Notes under the pieces: model-generated
The model's input: only the letters and a program-made list of their open reading frames with translations
Databases searched by the model: none
What the model was told of the DNA's origin: nothing
Part shown: one piece after another, positions 16,221-24,541 of the stretch
How positions within the stretch are numbered: position 1 is the stretch's first letter
How the letters are laid out: every line of letters starts with the position of its first letter
Position numbers and translations under genes: made by a program
DNA from: Stenotrophomonas maltophilia
GTDB taxonomy: Bacteria; Pseudomonadota; Gammaproteobacteria; Xanthomonadales; Xanthomonadaceae
DNA length: 64,000 nucleotides
Reading direction: 5' to 3'
Assembly: GCA_002363385.1 (NCBI GenBank)
Contig: DEVL01000001.1
Location: forward strand, 186,001 to 250,000

Positions 16221-17654
16221 TCAGGCCTCGTAGGCCGACTCGCCGTGCGAGGTGACGTCCAGGCCGGTGCGCTCTGCTTCTTCGGTGACGCGCAGGCCAA
16301 ACACCATGCGTACCACCAGCAGGATCAGCACAGTGGCCACGGCACACCAGGCGATGGTGAAGCCGACGCTGACCAGCTGCACCCAGACCTGATGACCGAT
16401 GTCCAGGTCGGCCTTGGTGCCGCCCAGCGATTGCGCGCTGAACACACCGGTAAGCAGCGCACCGACGATGCCGCCGATGCCGTGCACGCCGAACACGTCG
16501 GCGGTGTCATCGACCTTGAGCAGGCGCTTGAGACCGGTGACGCCCCACACGCAGACCACGCCGGCGACCAGGCCGATCACGATCGCGCCCAGCGGGCCCA
16601 CGGTGCCGCAGGCCGGCGTGATGCCGACCAGGCCGGCAACGGCGCCGGAGGCAGCGCCCAGCGCGGACGGCTTACCCTTGCTGACCGCTTCGACCAGGGT
16701 CCAGCCCAGCACCGCCGCAGCCGTGGCGAGGATGGTGTTGATGAAGGCCAGCGAAGCGACGGTGTCGGCCGCGGCGGCCGAGCCGGCGTTGAAGCCGAAC
16801 CAGCCCACCCACAGCAGCATCGCGCCGATATAGGTGAACGGTACGTTGTGCGGCTTCAGTGCGGTCTGGCCGTAGCCGATGCGCTTGCCGACGAAGTACG
16901 CGCCCACCAGGCCGGCCACACCGGCATTGATGTGGACCACGGTGCCACCGGCGAAGTCGATCGCGCCCATCTCACCCAGATAGCCGCCGCCCCACACGAT
17001 GTGCGCCATCGGGATGTAGCTCAGGGTGAACCACAGGGCCGAGAACAGCAGCACGGCCTTGAACTTGATGCGCTCGGCGAACGCACCGACGATCAGGGCG
17101 GTGGTGATGCCGGCGAAGGTCGACTGGAAAGCGACGAACAGATAATCCGGCAGGCCGGCGATCGGCGTGTTGCCGACGGTATCCGGGCCGAAGCCCTTGA
17201 GGAAGGCGAACTCGGTGAACGAGCCGAAGAAAGCGTTGCCTTCGCTGAACACCGCGCTGTAGCCGTAGGCCACCCACAGCATCAGCACCAGCGAGAACAC
17301 CACCAGGATCTGGCTGAGGATGGACAGCACGTTCTTGGAGCGCACCAGGCCGCCGTAGAACAGGGCCAGGCCCGGCACCACCATCAGCAGCACGAGCAGG
17401 GTGGAGGTGAGCATCCAGGCGACATCTCCGTGATCGAACGTGGCCGCAGTGGCGGCGTCGGCGACCGGGGCAGCCGTGGCCTCCGGCGCGGTCGGCAACG
17501 GCTCGACCGCGACCGTCTCCGACGGTGCCGGGGTGACCTGCGCCTGGGCGTGCGCGCTGCTGGAGAACGCACCAACGGCCAGTGCGCTGATCAGCATCAT
17601 CAGGCACACGGCATGGAACCGGGCTTGCCACCCGGTGAACAAAGAGGTCTTCAT
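16221..17654 (-). CDS. amtB: Ammonium transporter AmtB
   Basis: 477 residues. It has an N-terminal signal-like segment (to about residue 36), an Ala/Pro/Thr-rich linker (about 37-70), then eleven transmembrane helices of the Amt family beginning DVAWMLTSTLLVLLMVVPGL. Family motifs include FYGGLVRSKN, the FQSTFAGITTALIVGAFAER pore region, and HINAGVAGLVGA and FGVHGIGGIVGALLTG, which carry the pore histidines. It moves ammonium across the inner membrane and is blocked by unmodified GlnK. It starts 18 bases after glnK, the standard glnK-amtB operon. Confidence 0.97.
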   Translation of the reverse strand: MKTSLFTGWQARFHAVCLMMLISALAVGAFSSSAHAQAQVTPAPSETVAVEPLPTAPEATAAPVADAATAATFDHGDVAWMLTSTLLVLLMVVPGLALFYGGLVRSKNVLSILSQILVVFSLVLMLWVAYGYSAVFSEGNAFFGSFTEFAFLKGFGPDTVGNTPIAGLPDYLFVAFQSTFAGITTALIVGAFAERIKFKAVLLFSALWFTLSYIPMAHIVWGGGYLGEMGAIDFAGGTVVHINAGVAGLVGAYFVGKRIGYGQTALKPHNVPFTYIGAMLLWVGWFGFNAGSAAAADTVASLAFINTILATAAAVLGWTLVEAVSKGKPSALGAASGAVAGLVGITPACGTVGPLGAIVIGLVAGVVCVWGVTGLKRLLKVDDTADVFGVHGIGGIVGALLTGVFSAQSLGGTKADLDIGHQVWVQLVSVGFTIAWCAVATVLILLVVRMVFGLRVTEEAERTGLDVTSHGESAYEA

Positions 17655-17672
17655 TGTGGGCTCCGAGTGGGG

Positions 17673-18011
17673 TTAGAGCGCGTCAGCGCCGATTTCGCCG
17701 GTGCGGATGCGGACGACCTGTTCGACCGCGGTGACAAAGATCTTGCCGTCGCCGATCTTGCCGGTGCCGGCCGCGGTCTGGATGGCCTCAACCACCGCCT
17801 CCAGGCGATCGTCGGTCACGACGGTCTCGATCTTGATCTTCGGCAGGAAATCCACGACGTACTCCGCGCCGCGATACAACTCGGTGTGGCCCTTCTGGCG
17901 CCCGAAGCCTTTGACTTCGGTCACGGTGATGCCCGACACGCCAGCGTCGGAGAGGGCCTCGCGGACCTCGTCGAGCTTGAACGGCCGGATGATGGCGGAG
18001 ATCAGTTTCAT
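17673..18011 (-). CDS. glnK: PII signal transduction protein GlnK
   Basis: 112 residues from ATG 18011, the usual PII length; a second ATG at 18017 would add two residues. The T loop is intact, with uridylylation tyrosine Y51 in GHTELYRGAEYVVDF, and the B loop TGKIGDGKIF is present. PII senses 2-oxoglutarate and ATP/ADP, controls NtrB and glutamine synthetase adenylylation, and plugs AmtB at the membrane. It lies directly upstream of amtB and 333 bases after glnA. Confidence 0.95.
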   Translation of the reverse strand: MKLISAIIRPFKLDEVREALSDAGVSGITVTEVKGFGRQKGHTELYRGAEYVVDFLPKIKIETVVTDDRLEAVVEAIQTAAGTGKIGDGKIFVTAVEQVVRIRTGEIGADAL

Positions 18012-18017
18012 GCGCAT

Positions 18018-18350
18018 ATCCCGATGGTGGATGGAACCGGCCCGCGTGGGGCCGATGTCAGGTCAACCGGCGGCCACTTGCACATGGCCGCCGGTCGTTG
18101 CGCCGAACGTTGCATGGGCCACGCCGTTGCCGACGCCCGAAGGGCGACGTCAGCGGTGACGCGGGAGGGAGGAAGGGCCCATGACGCGTCCGGTCTCTCT
18201 TGCCCCTGGTGGTACGTGTTGCCTGCGCTGCGGCTCCCCAGCTGCAGCGCATGTCCTGCGGACCCGTTGCCGCCCGGATGCGAGGGCTGCAAAAGGCGGC
18301 GACGATGACGAAGGGTGGGAGGGATATCCTTCGTCATCGTCACCAGTTGC
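18018..18350. promoter_or_regulatory. 333-base glnA-glnK spacer with three inverted repeats
   Basis: No gene is supported here. The spacer holds the glnA terminator hairpin (18301-18341), a 7-bp inverted repeat GCGCTGC/GCAGCGC at 18225-18250, and an 11-bp perfect inverted repeat at 18066-18076/18085-18095 with an 8-base loop, about 50 bases before glnK. I could not find a convincing sigma54 box or NtrC site before glnK on either strand. Confidence 0.6.
18301..18341 (-). terminator. Hairpin after glnA
   Basis: GACGATGACGAAGG pairs perfectly over 14 bp with CCTTCGTCATCGTC; the loop is 13 bases. It starts 10 bases past the glnA stop. Only a short TTTT lies beyond the stem (minus strand), so read-through into glnK is possible. 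Confidence 0.75.
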
Positions 18351-19760
18351 TCAGTTCGCGTAGTACATCTGGTATTCGAGCGGATGGGTCGCCGCACGGA
18401 AGCGGGTGACTTCCTGCATCTTCAGCGCGATGTAGCCGTCGATGAAGTCGTCGCTCATCACGCCACCGGCCTTGAGGAACTCGCGGTCCTTGTCCAGCGC
18501 TTCCAGAGCCTGGTCCAGCGAGGAGCAGACCTGCGGGATCAGCTTCTCTTCTTCCGGCGGCAGGTCGTACAGATCCTTGTCGCTCGGTGCGCCCGGGTCG
18601 ATCTGGTTCTTGATGCCGTCCAGGCCGGCCATCATCAGCACGGTGAAGGTCAGGTAGCCGGACTGGATCGGATCGGGGAAGCGCATTTCGATGCGGCGCG
18701 CCTTCGGATTGGACACCCACGGAATGCGGCACGAGGCGGAACGGTTGCGGGCCGAATAGGCCAGCATCACCGGGGCTTCGAAGCCCGGGACCAGGCGCTT
18801 GTAGCTGTTGGTGCCGGAGTTGGCGAAGGCGTTGATGGCCTTGGCGTGCTTGAAGATGCCGCCGATGTACCACAGCGCCAGCTGGCTCAGGCCGCCATAG
18901 CCGTCACCGGAGAACAGGTTGGTGCCGCCCTTGGACAGCGACTGGTGCACGTGCATGCCGCTGCCGTTGTCGCCGACGATCGGCTTGGGCATGAAGGTGG
19001 CGGTCTTGCCGTTGCGGTGGGCGACGTTCTTGATGACGTGCTTCATGCGCAGCAGTTCATCGGCCTTCTGCACCAGAGTGCTGAACTTGGTGCCGATCTC
19101 GCACTGGCCCGCAGTGGCCACTTCGTGGTGCTGCACTTCCACTTCGATGCCGACCTGTTCCAGCGTCTTGCACATTTCCGCACGCAGGTCGTGCAGCGAA
19201 TCGGTCGGCGGAACGGGGAAGTAGCCGCCCTTCACGGCGGGACGGTAGCCGCTGTTGGCGCCGTCGTACTTGTCACCGGTGCTCCAGGCCGCTTCTTCGG
19301 AATCGATCTTGAAGAAGGTGTGGCCCATGTCATTGGCGAAGCGGACCGAATCGAAGATGAAGAACTCCGGCTCCGGGCCGAAGAAGGCCTGCTCGGCGAT
19401 GCCGGAGGACTTCAGATAGGCCTCGGCGCGCTTGGCGATGCCGCGCGGGCAGCGGCCGTACGGCTGCATGGTGGCCGGATCGAGGATGTCGCAGCTGATG
19501 ACCAGGGTCGGGTCGGCGTAGAACGGGTCGATGTAGGCGCTGGACGGGTCCGGCAGCAGGACCATGTCCGATTCGTTGATGCCCTTCCAGCCGGCGATCG
19601 AGCTGCCATCGAACATCTTGCCTTCTTCAAACAGCGACGGCTCCACGATGCTGACCGGGAAGGTGACGTGCTGCTCGATACCACGCATATCGACGAAACG
19701 CAGGTCGACGAACTCGATCTGGTTGTCCTTGATCAGCTTCTCAACATTTTCCACGGACAT
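18351..19760 (-). CDS. glnA: Glutamine synthetase type I
   Basis: 469 residues, the standard dodecameric GSI length. It makes glutamine from glutamate, ammonium and ATP. Visible motifs: FDGSSIAGWKGINESDMVLL, FGPEPEFFIFD, the metal and substrate segments GQCEIGTKF and GSGMHVHQSL, and NRSASCRIPWV. The adenylylation tyrosine is Y398 in KDLYDLPPEE, so the enzyme should be controlled by GlnE and PII. Its promoter region carries a consensus sigma54 element and two NtrC-type sites. It is followed by glnK and amtB on the same strand. Confidence 0.98.
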   Translation of the reverse strand: MSVENVEKLIKDNQIEFVDLRFVDMRGIEQHVTFPVSIVEPSLFEEGKMFDGSSIAGWKGINESDMVLLPDPSSAYIDPFYADPTLVISCDILDPATMQPYGRCPRGIAKRAEAYLKSSGIAEQAFFGPEPEFFIFDSVRFANDMGHTFFKIDSEEAAWSTGDKYDGANSGYRPAVKGGYFPVPPTDSLHDLRAEMCKTLEQVGIEVEVQHHEVATAGQCEIGTKFSTLVQKADELLRMKHVIKNVAHRNGKTATFMPKPIVGDNGSGMHVHQSLSKGGTNLFSGDGYGGLSQLALWYIGGIFKHAKAINAFANSGTNSYKRLVPGFEAPVMLAYSARNRSASCRIPWVSNPKARRIEMRFPDPIQSGYLTFTVLMMAGLDGIKNQIDPGAPSDKDLYDLPPEEEKLIPQVCSSLDQALEALDKDREFLKAGGVMSDDFIDGYIALKMQEVTRFRAATHPLEYQMYYAN

Positions 19761-19798
19761 CGGTGAAACCTCAGATGGGTGATTGCCTATGTGGATAG

Positions 19799-19814
19799 AG
19801 CAATCCCCGTGCCA
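19799..19814 (-). promoter_or_regulatory. Sigma54 (-24/-12) promoter of glnA
   Basis: Minus strand TGGCACGGGGATTGCT matches the sigma54 consensus TGGCACG-N4-TTGCW at every defined base, with GG and GC ten bases apart. Transcription would begin near 19788, giving a leader of about 28 bases before the glnA ATG. Confidence 0.92.
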
Positions 19815-19850
19815 ACTTTTCAGACTTCACAAACCCTTGATTTCACTGGG

Positions 19851-19876
19851 CTGGCACGCAACGTGGTGCGTGCCAG
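19851..19876. promoter_or_regulatory. 10-bp inverted repeat in the glnA/uppP intergenic region
   Basis: CTGGCACGCA (19851-19860) and TGCGTGCCAG (19867-19876) are perfect inverted repeats separated by six bases. It lies between the glnA sigma54 promoter and the NtrC sites, so it could be a further regulator site; the binding protein is unknown. Confidence 0.5.
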
Positions 19877-19878
19877 TG

Positions 19879-19895
19879 CGCACCAAAGTAGTGCA
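19879..19895 (-). promoter_or_regulatory. NtrC-type enhancer site 1 upstream of glnA
   Basis: Minus strand TGCACTACTTTGGTGCG differs by one base from TGCACY-N5-GGTGCA. Its centre is about 99 bases upstream of the expected glnA start, close to the spacing known at E. coli glnA. Confidence 0.85.
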
Positions 19896-19907
19896 CATCC
19901 TGCACCA

Positions 19908-19924
19908 CGCACACATTTGGTGCG
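19908..19924. promoter_or_regulatory. NtrC-type enhancer site 2 upstream of glnA
   Basis: GCACACATTTGGTGC (19909-19923) is a weaker match with one good half-site (TGGTGC). Its centre is 29 bases from site 1, about three helical turns, which suits co-operative binding of NtrC dimers. Confidence 0.7.
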
Positions 19925-19983
19925 GCGCGCGGATGTTTTATGCTGCCTCCCGATGTCCCCCCTTCCGAGCCCCAGCACTCCCG

Positions 19984-20778
19984 ATGTCCGATCTGCTCTC
20001 CGCCCTCCTTCTGGGCATTCTTGAAGGCCTCACCGAATTCCTGCCGATCTCCAGCACCGGCCACCTGCTGATCGCCCAGCACTGGCTGGGCGCACGCTCG
20101 GACTTCTTCAACATCATCATCCAGGCCGGCGCGATCCTGGCAATCACGCTGGTGTTCCGCCAGCGGCTGTGGACGCTTGCGACCGGCCTGCACGAACGCG
20201 CCAACCGCGATTACGTGCTCAAGCTCGGGACCGCCTTCCTGGTGACCGCCGTGGTCGGCCTGCCGGTCCGCCTGGCCGGCTGGGAGCTGCCGGAGACAGT
20301 CACCCCGGTGGCCTGGGCGCTGATCATCGGTGGCCTGTGGATGCTCCTGGTGGAGGCCTACACCGCGCGCCTGCCCGAACGCGATGAGGTGACCTGGAAG
20401 GTCGCCATCCTGGTCGGCGTGGCGCAGGTGGTGGCCGGCGTGTTCCCGGGCACCTCGCGTTCGGCGGCGGCGATCTTCATCGCGATGCTGTTCGGCCTGA
20501 GCCGCCGCGCGAAGGCCACCGAATTCGTGTTCCTGGTCGGCATCCCGACCATGTTCGCGGCCAGCGGCTATGCCTTCCTGGAACTGGCCAAGGAGGGCAA
20601 GCTCGCCAGTGAGAACTGGACCGATGTTGGCGTGGCCTTCCTTGCCGCGGTCGTCACCGGCTTCATCGTAGTGAAGTGGTTGCTGGGCTATATCAAGTCG
20701 CACCGATTCACGGCGTTCGCGTTCTACCGCATCGCACTGGGCGCGGCCTTGCTGCTCTGGTTGCCGGCTGGCAACTGA
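19984..20778 (+). CDS. uppP: Undecaprenyl-diphosphatase UppP/BacA
   Basis: 264 residues, polytopic inner-membrane protein with about eight helices. It dephosphorylates undecaprenyl diphosphate to recycle the lipid carrier of cell-wall synthesis. Family motifs are clear: GLTEFLPISSTGHL (residues 15-28), with the catalytic glutamates in the EGxTEFLPISS type segment, and GVFPGTSRSAAAI further on. ATG 19984 gives the usual N-terminus MSDLLSALLLGILEGLTEFL. It is divergent from glnA. Confidence 0.96.
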   Translation: MSDLLSALLLGILEGLTEFLPISSTGHLLIAQHWLGARSDFFNIIIQAGAILAITLVFRQRLWTLATGLHERANRDYVLKLGTAFLVTAVVGLPVRLAGWELPETVTPVAWALIIGGLWMLLVEAYTARLPERDEVTWKVAILVGVAQVVAGVFPGTSRSAAAIFIAMLFGLSRRAKATEFVFLVGIPTMFAASGYAFLELAKEGKLASENWTDVGVAFLAAVVTGFIVVKWLLGYIKSHRFTAFAFYRIALGAALLLWLPAGN

Positions 20779-20849
20779 ACGGCCCGGCGCCGGTGCAACC
20801 CCGTTGTGGATGCGCCGGCGTTTTTCCCCAGGTTCCCAAGGAGATGTAC

Positions 20850-21686
20850 ATGAAACGCACCCTGATGCTGATCCTGCCGCTGGCCCTGATGGCCGCGTGC
20901 AGCAACCCGCCCGCGAATTCGCCTGCCGCCCCCGGCAGCGAGCCGTCCCCGGCGCCTGCATCGGCCCCGGTGGCCACGCAGAACGCCAGCGCAGCGTTGA
21001 GCGCGTCGCTGCTGCACGCCAACCATTGGCGGCTCGAGAGCGCCACCGATGCCAGCGGCAAGCGCATCGATGCGCTGTTCGCCCGTGCCGACAAGCCGGT
21101 CACGCTGGACTTCAAGGAAGACCGCATCGCGATCAGCAACACCTGCAACCGCATGGGCGGCGGCTACACGCTGGCCGACGGTTCGCTGACCATCTCGCCG
21201 ATGGCCTCGACCATGATGGCCTGCACCGACAAAAACCTGATGGCGCTGGACCAGGCCGTCGGCAGCCGTCTGGAAGGCGCGCTCAAGACCGAGCTTGGCG
21301 ATGCCGGCCAGCTGACCCTGCGCACCGCCAACGGGGATGTGCTGGTGTTCACCCCGGAGCCGACCGCTGAAACCCGCTACGGCGGCGAAGGCGAAACGGT
21401 GTTCCTGGAAGTGGCCGCGCAGACCAAGCCGTGCCCACACCCGATGATCCGCGACAAGCAGTGCCTGCAGACCCGTGAGATCCGCTACGACGCCAACGGC
21501 ATCAAGCAGGGTGAGCCGGGCGAGTGGCAGAACTTCTACGACGCCATCGAGGGCTATACCCACGAAGACGGCGTGCGTAACGTGGTGCGCGTGAAGCGCT
21601 ACAAGATCGCCAACCCGCCGGCCGATGCCTCGTCCAATGCCTATGTGCTGGACATGGTGGTCGAGTCCGCGAACGAGAAAAAATAA
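20850..21686 (+). CDS. Lipoprotein with META and DUF4377 domains
   Basis: 278 residues. AAGGAG at 20838-20843 sets ATG 20850. Signal peptide with lipobox MAAC, then a Pro/Ala/Ser linker. The META domain covers about 54-150 (HANHWRLESATDASGK, DRIAISNTCNRMGGGY, PMASTMMACTDKN). The DUF4377 domain follows to the end (VFLEVAAQTKPCPHPMIRD, QCLQTREI, EWQNFYDAIEGY). META domains occur in HslJ-type stress lipoproteins; no enzymatic activity is known. It follows uppP by 71 bases and ends in a strong terminator. Confidence 0.86.
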   Translation: MKRTLMLILPLALMAACSNPPANSPAAPGSEPSPAPASAPVATQNASAALSASLLHANHWRLESATDASGKRIDALFARADKPVTLDFKEDRIAISNTCNRMGGGYTLADGSLTISPMASTMMACTDKNLMALDQAVGSRLEGALKTELGDAGQLTLRTANGDVLVFTPEPTAETRYGGEGETVFLEVAAQTKPCPHPMIRDKQCLQTREIRYDANGIKQGEPGEWQNFYDAIEGYTHEDGVRNVVRVKRYKIANPPADASSNAYVLDMVVESANEKK

Positions 21687-21692
21687 GAAAGC

Positions 21693-21719
21693 AGAAGGGC
21701 GGCCAAGGGCCGCCCTTCT
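21693..21719 (+). terminator. Intrinsic terminator of the META lipoprotein gene
   Basis: 12-bp perfect stem AGAAGGGCGGCC/GGCCGCCCTTCT with a 3-base loop, seven bases after the stop. The trailing T run is short. Confidence 0.8.
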
Positions 21720-21726
21720 TCATCCT

Positions 21727-21780
21727 GTAGTGCCGGCCGCTGGCCGGCTCCCGATGGCGCAGTACCGACCAACGGTCGGC
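21727..21780. repeat. Two different REP palindromes in tandem
   Basis: GTAGTGCCGGCCGCTGGCCGGC (21727-21748), identical to the units at 7669 and 62748, is followed at 21762 by GTACCGACCAACGGTCGGC, a second palindrome subtype with a GACC/GGTC stem. Confidence 0.85.
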
Positions 21781-21786
21781 CTCACC

Positions 21787-22398
21787 TCAGGCCAGCGCCG
21801 GATTCAACGTGTAGGTGCCATGCAGCGAGGCTTCGGCCAGCACGTGCCCCTGCATCGCACGCAGCACGTCCGCTGCAGTGAAGGGATCGGGCAGCCCCAG
21901 CTGGGCCACGTCCAGTGCGAACACGCGGAAGAAGTAGCGGTGCACGCGTTCGTCGTTGAAGGGCGGGTACGGGCCGTCATAGCCCAGGTACTGGCCGGCC
22001 ATGTCCGGATTGCCCGCAAACCAGCCGGTGAAATCGTTCAGGCCCTGGCGGCTGCCTGCCGGGCCCGCCGGCTGGGTCTTGCCGCCCACGATGAAACCGT
22101 CACTGCAGCTGCCGGCAGCGAGCTCGTGCACGTCGGCCGGAATGTCGACCATCGCCCAGTGGGTGAAGTGCGCGCGCGGTTGATCGCGCGGCACCGTGCA
22201 ATCCTGGCGGCCCACGGTCTCCGGCACGGTCGGCACATCCGGGTCGATGCACAGCAGCGCGAACGACCGGGTGCCGGCCGGCACGTCGTGCCAGGCCAGC
22301 TGTGGGTTGCGATTGGGCGCGAAGCCCTCGGCGTTGCCGGCTGCAAACGTGGCGGCGATCGGCTGGCCGTTGGTAATGCTCTCACTGCTCAGATACAT
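21787..22398 (-). CDS. YbhB/YbcL-type PEBP-like protein
   Basis: 203 residues, no signal peptide. It has the PEBP (Raf-kinase-inhibitor-like) fold: NPQLAWHDVPAGTRSFALL, a CIDPD segment matching the usual DPDAP, FTHWAMVDIPADV and GYDGPYPPFNDERVHRYFF with the conserved GPxPP(x)GxHRY pattern. The family binds anionic ligands such as phosphatidylethanolamine head groups; the bacterial role is unclear. There is an unusual insertion around residues 110-140 (NDFTGWFAGNPDMAGQYLGY). It lies 10 bases after the TPR-sulfotransferase gene and is probably co-transcribed with it. Confidence 0.88.
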   Translation of the reverse strand: MYLSSESITNGQPIAATFAAGNAEGFAPNRNPQLAWHDVPAGTRSFALLCIDPDVPTVPETVGRQDCTVPRDQPRAHFTHWAMVDIPADVHELAAGSCSDGFIVGGKTQPAGPAGSRQGLNDFTGWFAGNPDMAGQYLGYDGPYPPFNDERVHRYFFRVFALDVAQLGLPDPFTAADVLRAMQGHVLAEASLHGTYTLNPALA

Positions 22399-22408
22399 AC
22401 AGGTCTCC

Positions 22409-24478
22409 TCACTCTTCCGGGTAGCCCAGGCGCACCGCGACCGAGGTCAGCAGTGCGAAGGCCGTGCCCATTTCATCGCGGTAATCGCGCCAATGGCCGG
22501 GGGCCATGCGGGCCGGACCAAGCGTGGACGCGGGCGGGAAATGCATGCCGAACAGGTTGCCCAGATGATGGGCCATGGCCTGCGCGTCGTTGCCGATGTC
22601 ATCGATGCGCACCAGCGCGTTCGGGTACAGGTCCTGTTCGTGCAGCGTGGCGACCTGGGCCAGCGAACGCGCCAGCCATTCCGCCGCTTCATGCACCGAG
22701 TTCACCGCGAACGGCGCCGGTGCACCGAAGGCGATCCACTCCAGCAGCATGTCGCGCGGGTCACGCACGGCAATGATCAGGCGACCTTCCGGCAGTTGCG
22801 GGCGCAGCGCCCACAGCAGTGCGTTGTCCCACCACAGCAGCCAGTCGATCACCGCGCCCTCGGTGATCCCGCGCGCGGGCAGCTGCTCGCGCCACTGGGT
22901 GACCAGACCTTCCGGGGTCAGCTTGCCGGTCGAGAGGTCCTGCAGCGTGTGATAGCTCTGGAATGCATCATTGGGCGGCGTCGAGCCGAAGCGATCACCG
23001 CGGACCACCGGACTGGCAGCGGCCATCGCCGCGACCACACGCTCCACGCCCGAGCCTGGCGCACCCCAGACGAAGATCGGCGCAACAGCGTTGCCTTCGG
23101 GCACCGGCGCCAGCTCCGGCCAGCTCAGCGGTGCCTTCGCCTGCGGCGGCAGCGGCAGACGCTGCGGTGCTTCGGCGGCGTGCAGTTCGACCCACGTCCG
23201 GACCGCCTCGCGGTACTGGCCGGCACGGTCCTGGACCGAGCCCAGCCACGCGCGCAACGACGGCTTGGCCGCCTCCGGCGCACCATCGTGCAGCGCCTGT
23301 ACGCGGGCGATGGCGGCCGAGGGATCCCGCGTGAGCAGACCGTCGACCAGACGCGTTTCGCCACTGGCACGACCCGGCTCAAGGGTCACGATCCGTTCGG
23401 CCACGGCTTCGGCGGCCTCGGGCTCGTTGTTCATGTCATGCAGGCGCAGGCGGGTTTCCAGCGCCGGCAGATGCTCGGGCATGGCCTGCAGCCAGCGTTC
23501 GCCCACGGCAACCGCCTCCGGCCCACCGACCGGTTCGACGGTCAGGCGCGCCATCCACAGGTCATGCACCTCGGGGTGATCGGCCAGGGCCGCATCGAGC
23601 GTCTCGCGGGCCTGCTGTTCGCGGCCCAGGCGCTGCCAGGCCATCAGCAGCAGTTGCAGCGTGTGGCGATCGGCTGGCCACTGGGCCAGCACCGGCAGCA
23701 GCTGCTCGAGCGCCTGCAGCGGTTGCCCGGCCTGCAGTTCCAGCTCGCCGGCCAGGCGGCGCATGGCCGGGCTGTCGCCGGCCGGGGTGGCCAGCACGTG
23801 ACGCATCATCTCGGCGGCCACATCCACGTGGCCCTGGCGCAGCGCCAGCTGCACGATCAGGCCCTGCAGCGAGGTGACGCTCGGGTTCAACTCCAGCACG
23901 CGGCGGAACGCCTGCTCGGCGAAGGCCAGCATGTCCTTGCCCAGGTAGGCAAAGCCGAGGGCGTACAGCACGCGCGAATCACCCGGCAGGGCTTCGCTGG
24001 CGGCCGACAGCAGCGACAGCGCGCGATCCACCTCGCCCCGGCGCAGCGCCACCATGCCGGTCAAGGCCGCCAGTTCGGGATGGTCTTCATCCACACGCGT
24101 GGCCAGGCGGGTCAGCCGGTCGGCTTCATCGACGTCATTGCGGGCCAGCGCCAGGTGCGCCTGCATCACGTAGGCGGACAGCTCATTGGGGTTGAGTTCG
24201 GCGGTGCGGTCCAGCGCCGAACCGGCGGCGTCGAACTGGCGCAGGGCCAACAACAGGCCCGCCTGCTGCAGGTGCAGATCGGCATTGTCCGGGGCGAGCG
24301 TCAGCGCCTGCTGCAAGCTGGTCAGCGCATCGTCGAACTGGCCCTGCTGCTGCAGCGACAGCGACAGCCAGCGGTGCGCCTGCGGCTGCTCCGGCTCGGC
24401 CGTGGTCCATTCGCGCGCCAGCTGCACGGCGTCGTCCACCGCATTGCGGCGCAGGGCTTGAAGAATCTGGTCTTGCAT
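22409..24478 (-). CDS. TPR protein with C-terminal sulfotransferase-like domain
   Basis: 689 residues, no signal peptide. Residues 1 to about 430 form tandem tetratricopeptide repeats (AHRWLSLSLQQQGQFDDALT, SRVLYALGFAYLGKDMLAFA). The C-terminal third has the sulfotransferase layout: a strand-loop FVWGAPGSGVERVVAAM where PAPS-binding enzymes have GxPRSGTT, and the RDPRD segment (IIAVRDPRDMLLEW) of the second PAPS motif. The first loop lacks the usual PRSGTT residues, so activity is uncertain. ATG 24478 is used because the repeats start there. Substrate unknown, perhaps a protein or polysaccharide. Confidence 0.8.
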   Translation of the reverse strand: MQDQILQALRRNAVDDAVQLAREWTTAEPEQPQAHRWLSLSLQQQGQFDDALTSLQQALTLAPDNADLHLQQAGLLLALRQFDAAGSALDRTAELNPNELSAYVMQAHLALARNDVDEADRLTRLATRVDEDHPELAALTGMVALRRGEVDRALSLLSAASEALPGDSRVLYALGFAYLGKDMLAFAEQAFRRVLELNPSVTSLQGLIVQLALRQGHVDVAAEMMRHVLATPAGDSPAMRRLAGELELQAGQPLQALEQLLPVLAQWPADRHTLQLLLMAWQRLGREQQARETLDAALADHPEVHDLWMARLTVEPVGGPEAVAVGERWLQAMPEHLPALETRLRLHDMNNEPEAAEAVAERIVTLEPGRASGETRLVDGLLTRDPSAAIARVQALHDGAPEAAKPSLRAWLGSVQDRAGQYREAVRTWVELHAAEAPQRLPLPPQAKAPLSWPELAPVPEGNAVAPIFVWGAPGSGVERVVAAMAAASPVVRGDRFGSTPPNDAFQSYHTLQDLSTGKLTPEGLVTQWREQLPARGITEGAVIDWLLWWDNALLWALRPQLPEGRLIIAVRDPRDMLLEWIAFGAPAPFAVNSVHEAAEWLARSLAQVATLHEQDLYPNALVRIDDIGNDAQAMAHHLGNLFGMHFPPASTLGPARMAPGHWRDYRDEMGTAFALLTSVAVRLGYPEE

Positions 24479-24541
24479 GACGGTCCGGAACTCGAGGGTC
24501 AAACCCCGATTGTAGCGGGGCCGGCCCGCCAGAACGGCCGA

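Noticed and set aside
18012..18350. Sigma54 promoter for glnK
   Set aside because: Several GG/GC pairs were tried on both strands, but the spacing was 8, 9 or 11 rather than 10 bases and the flanking bases were poor.
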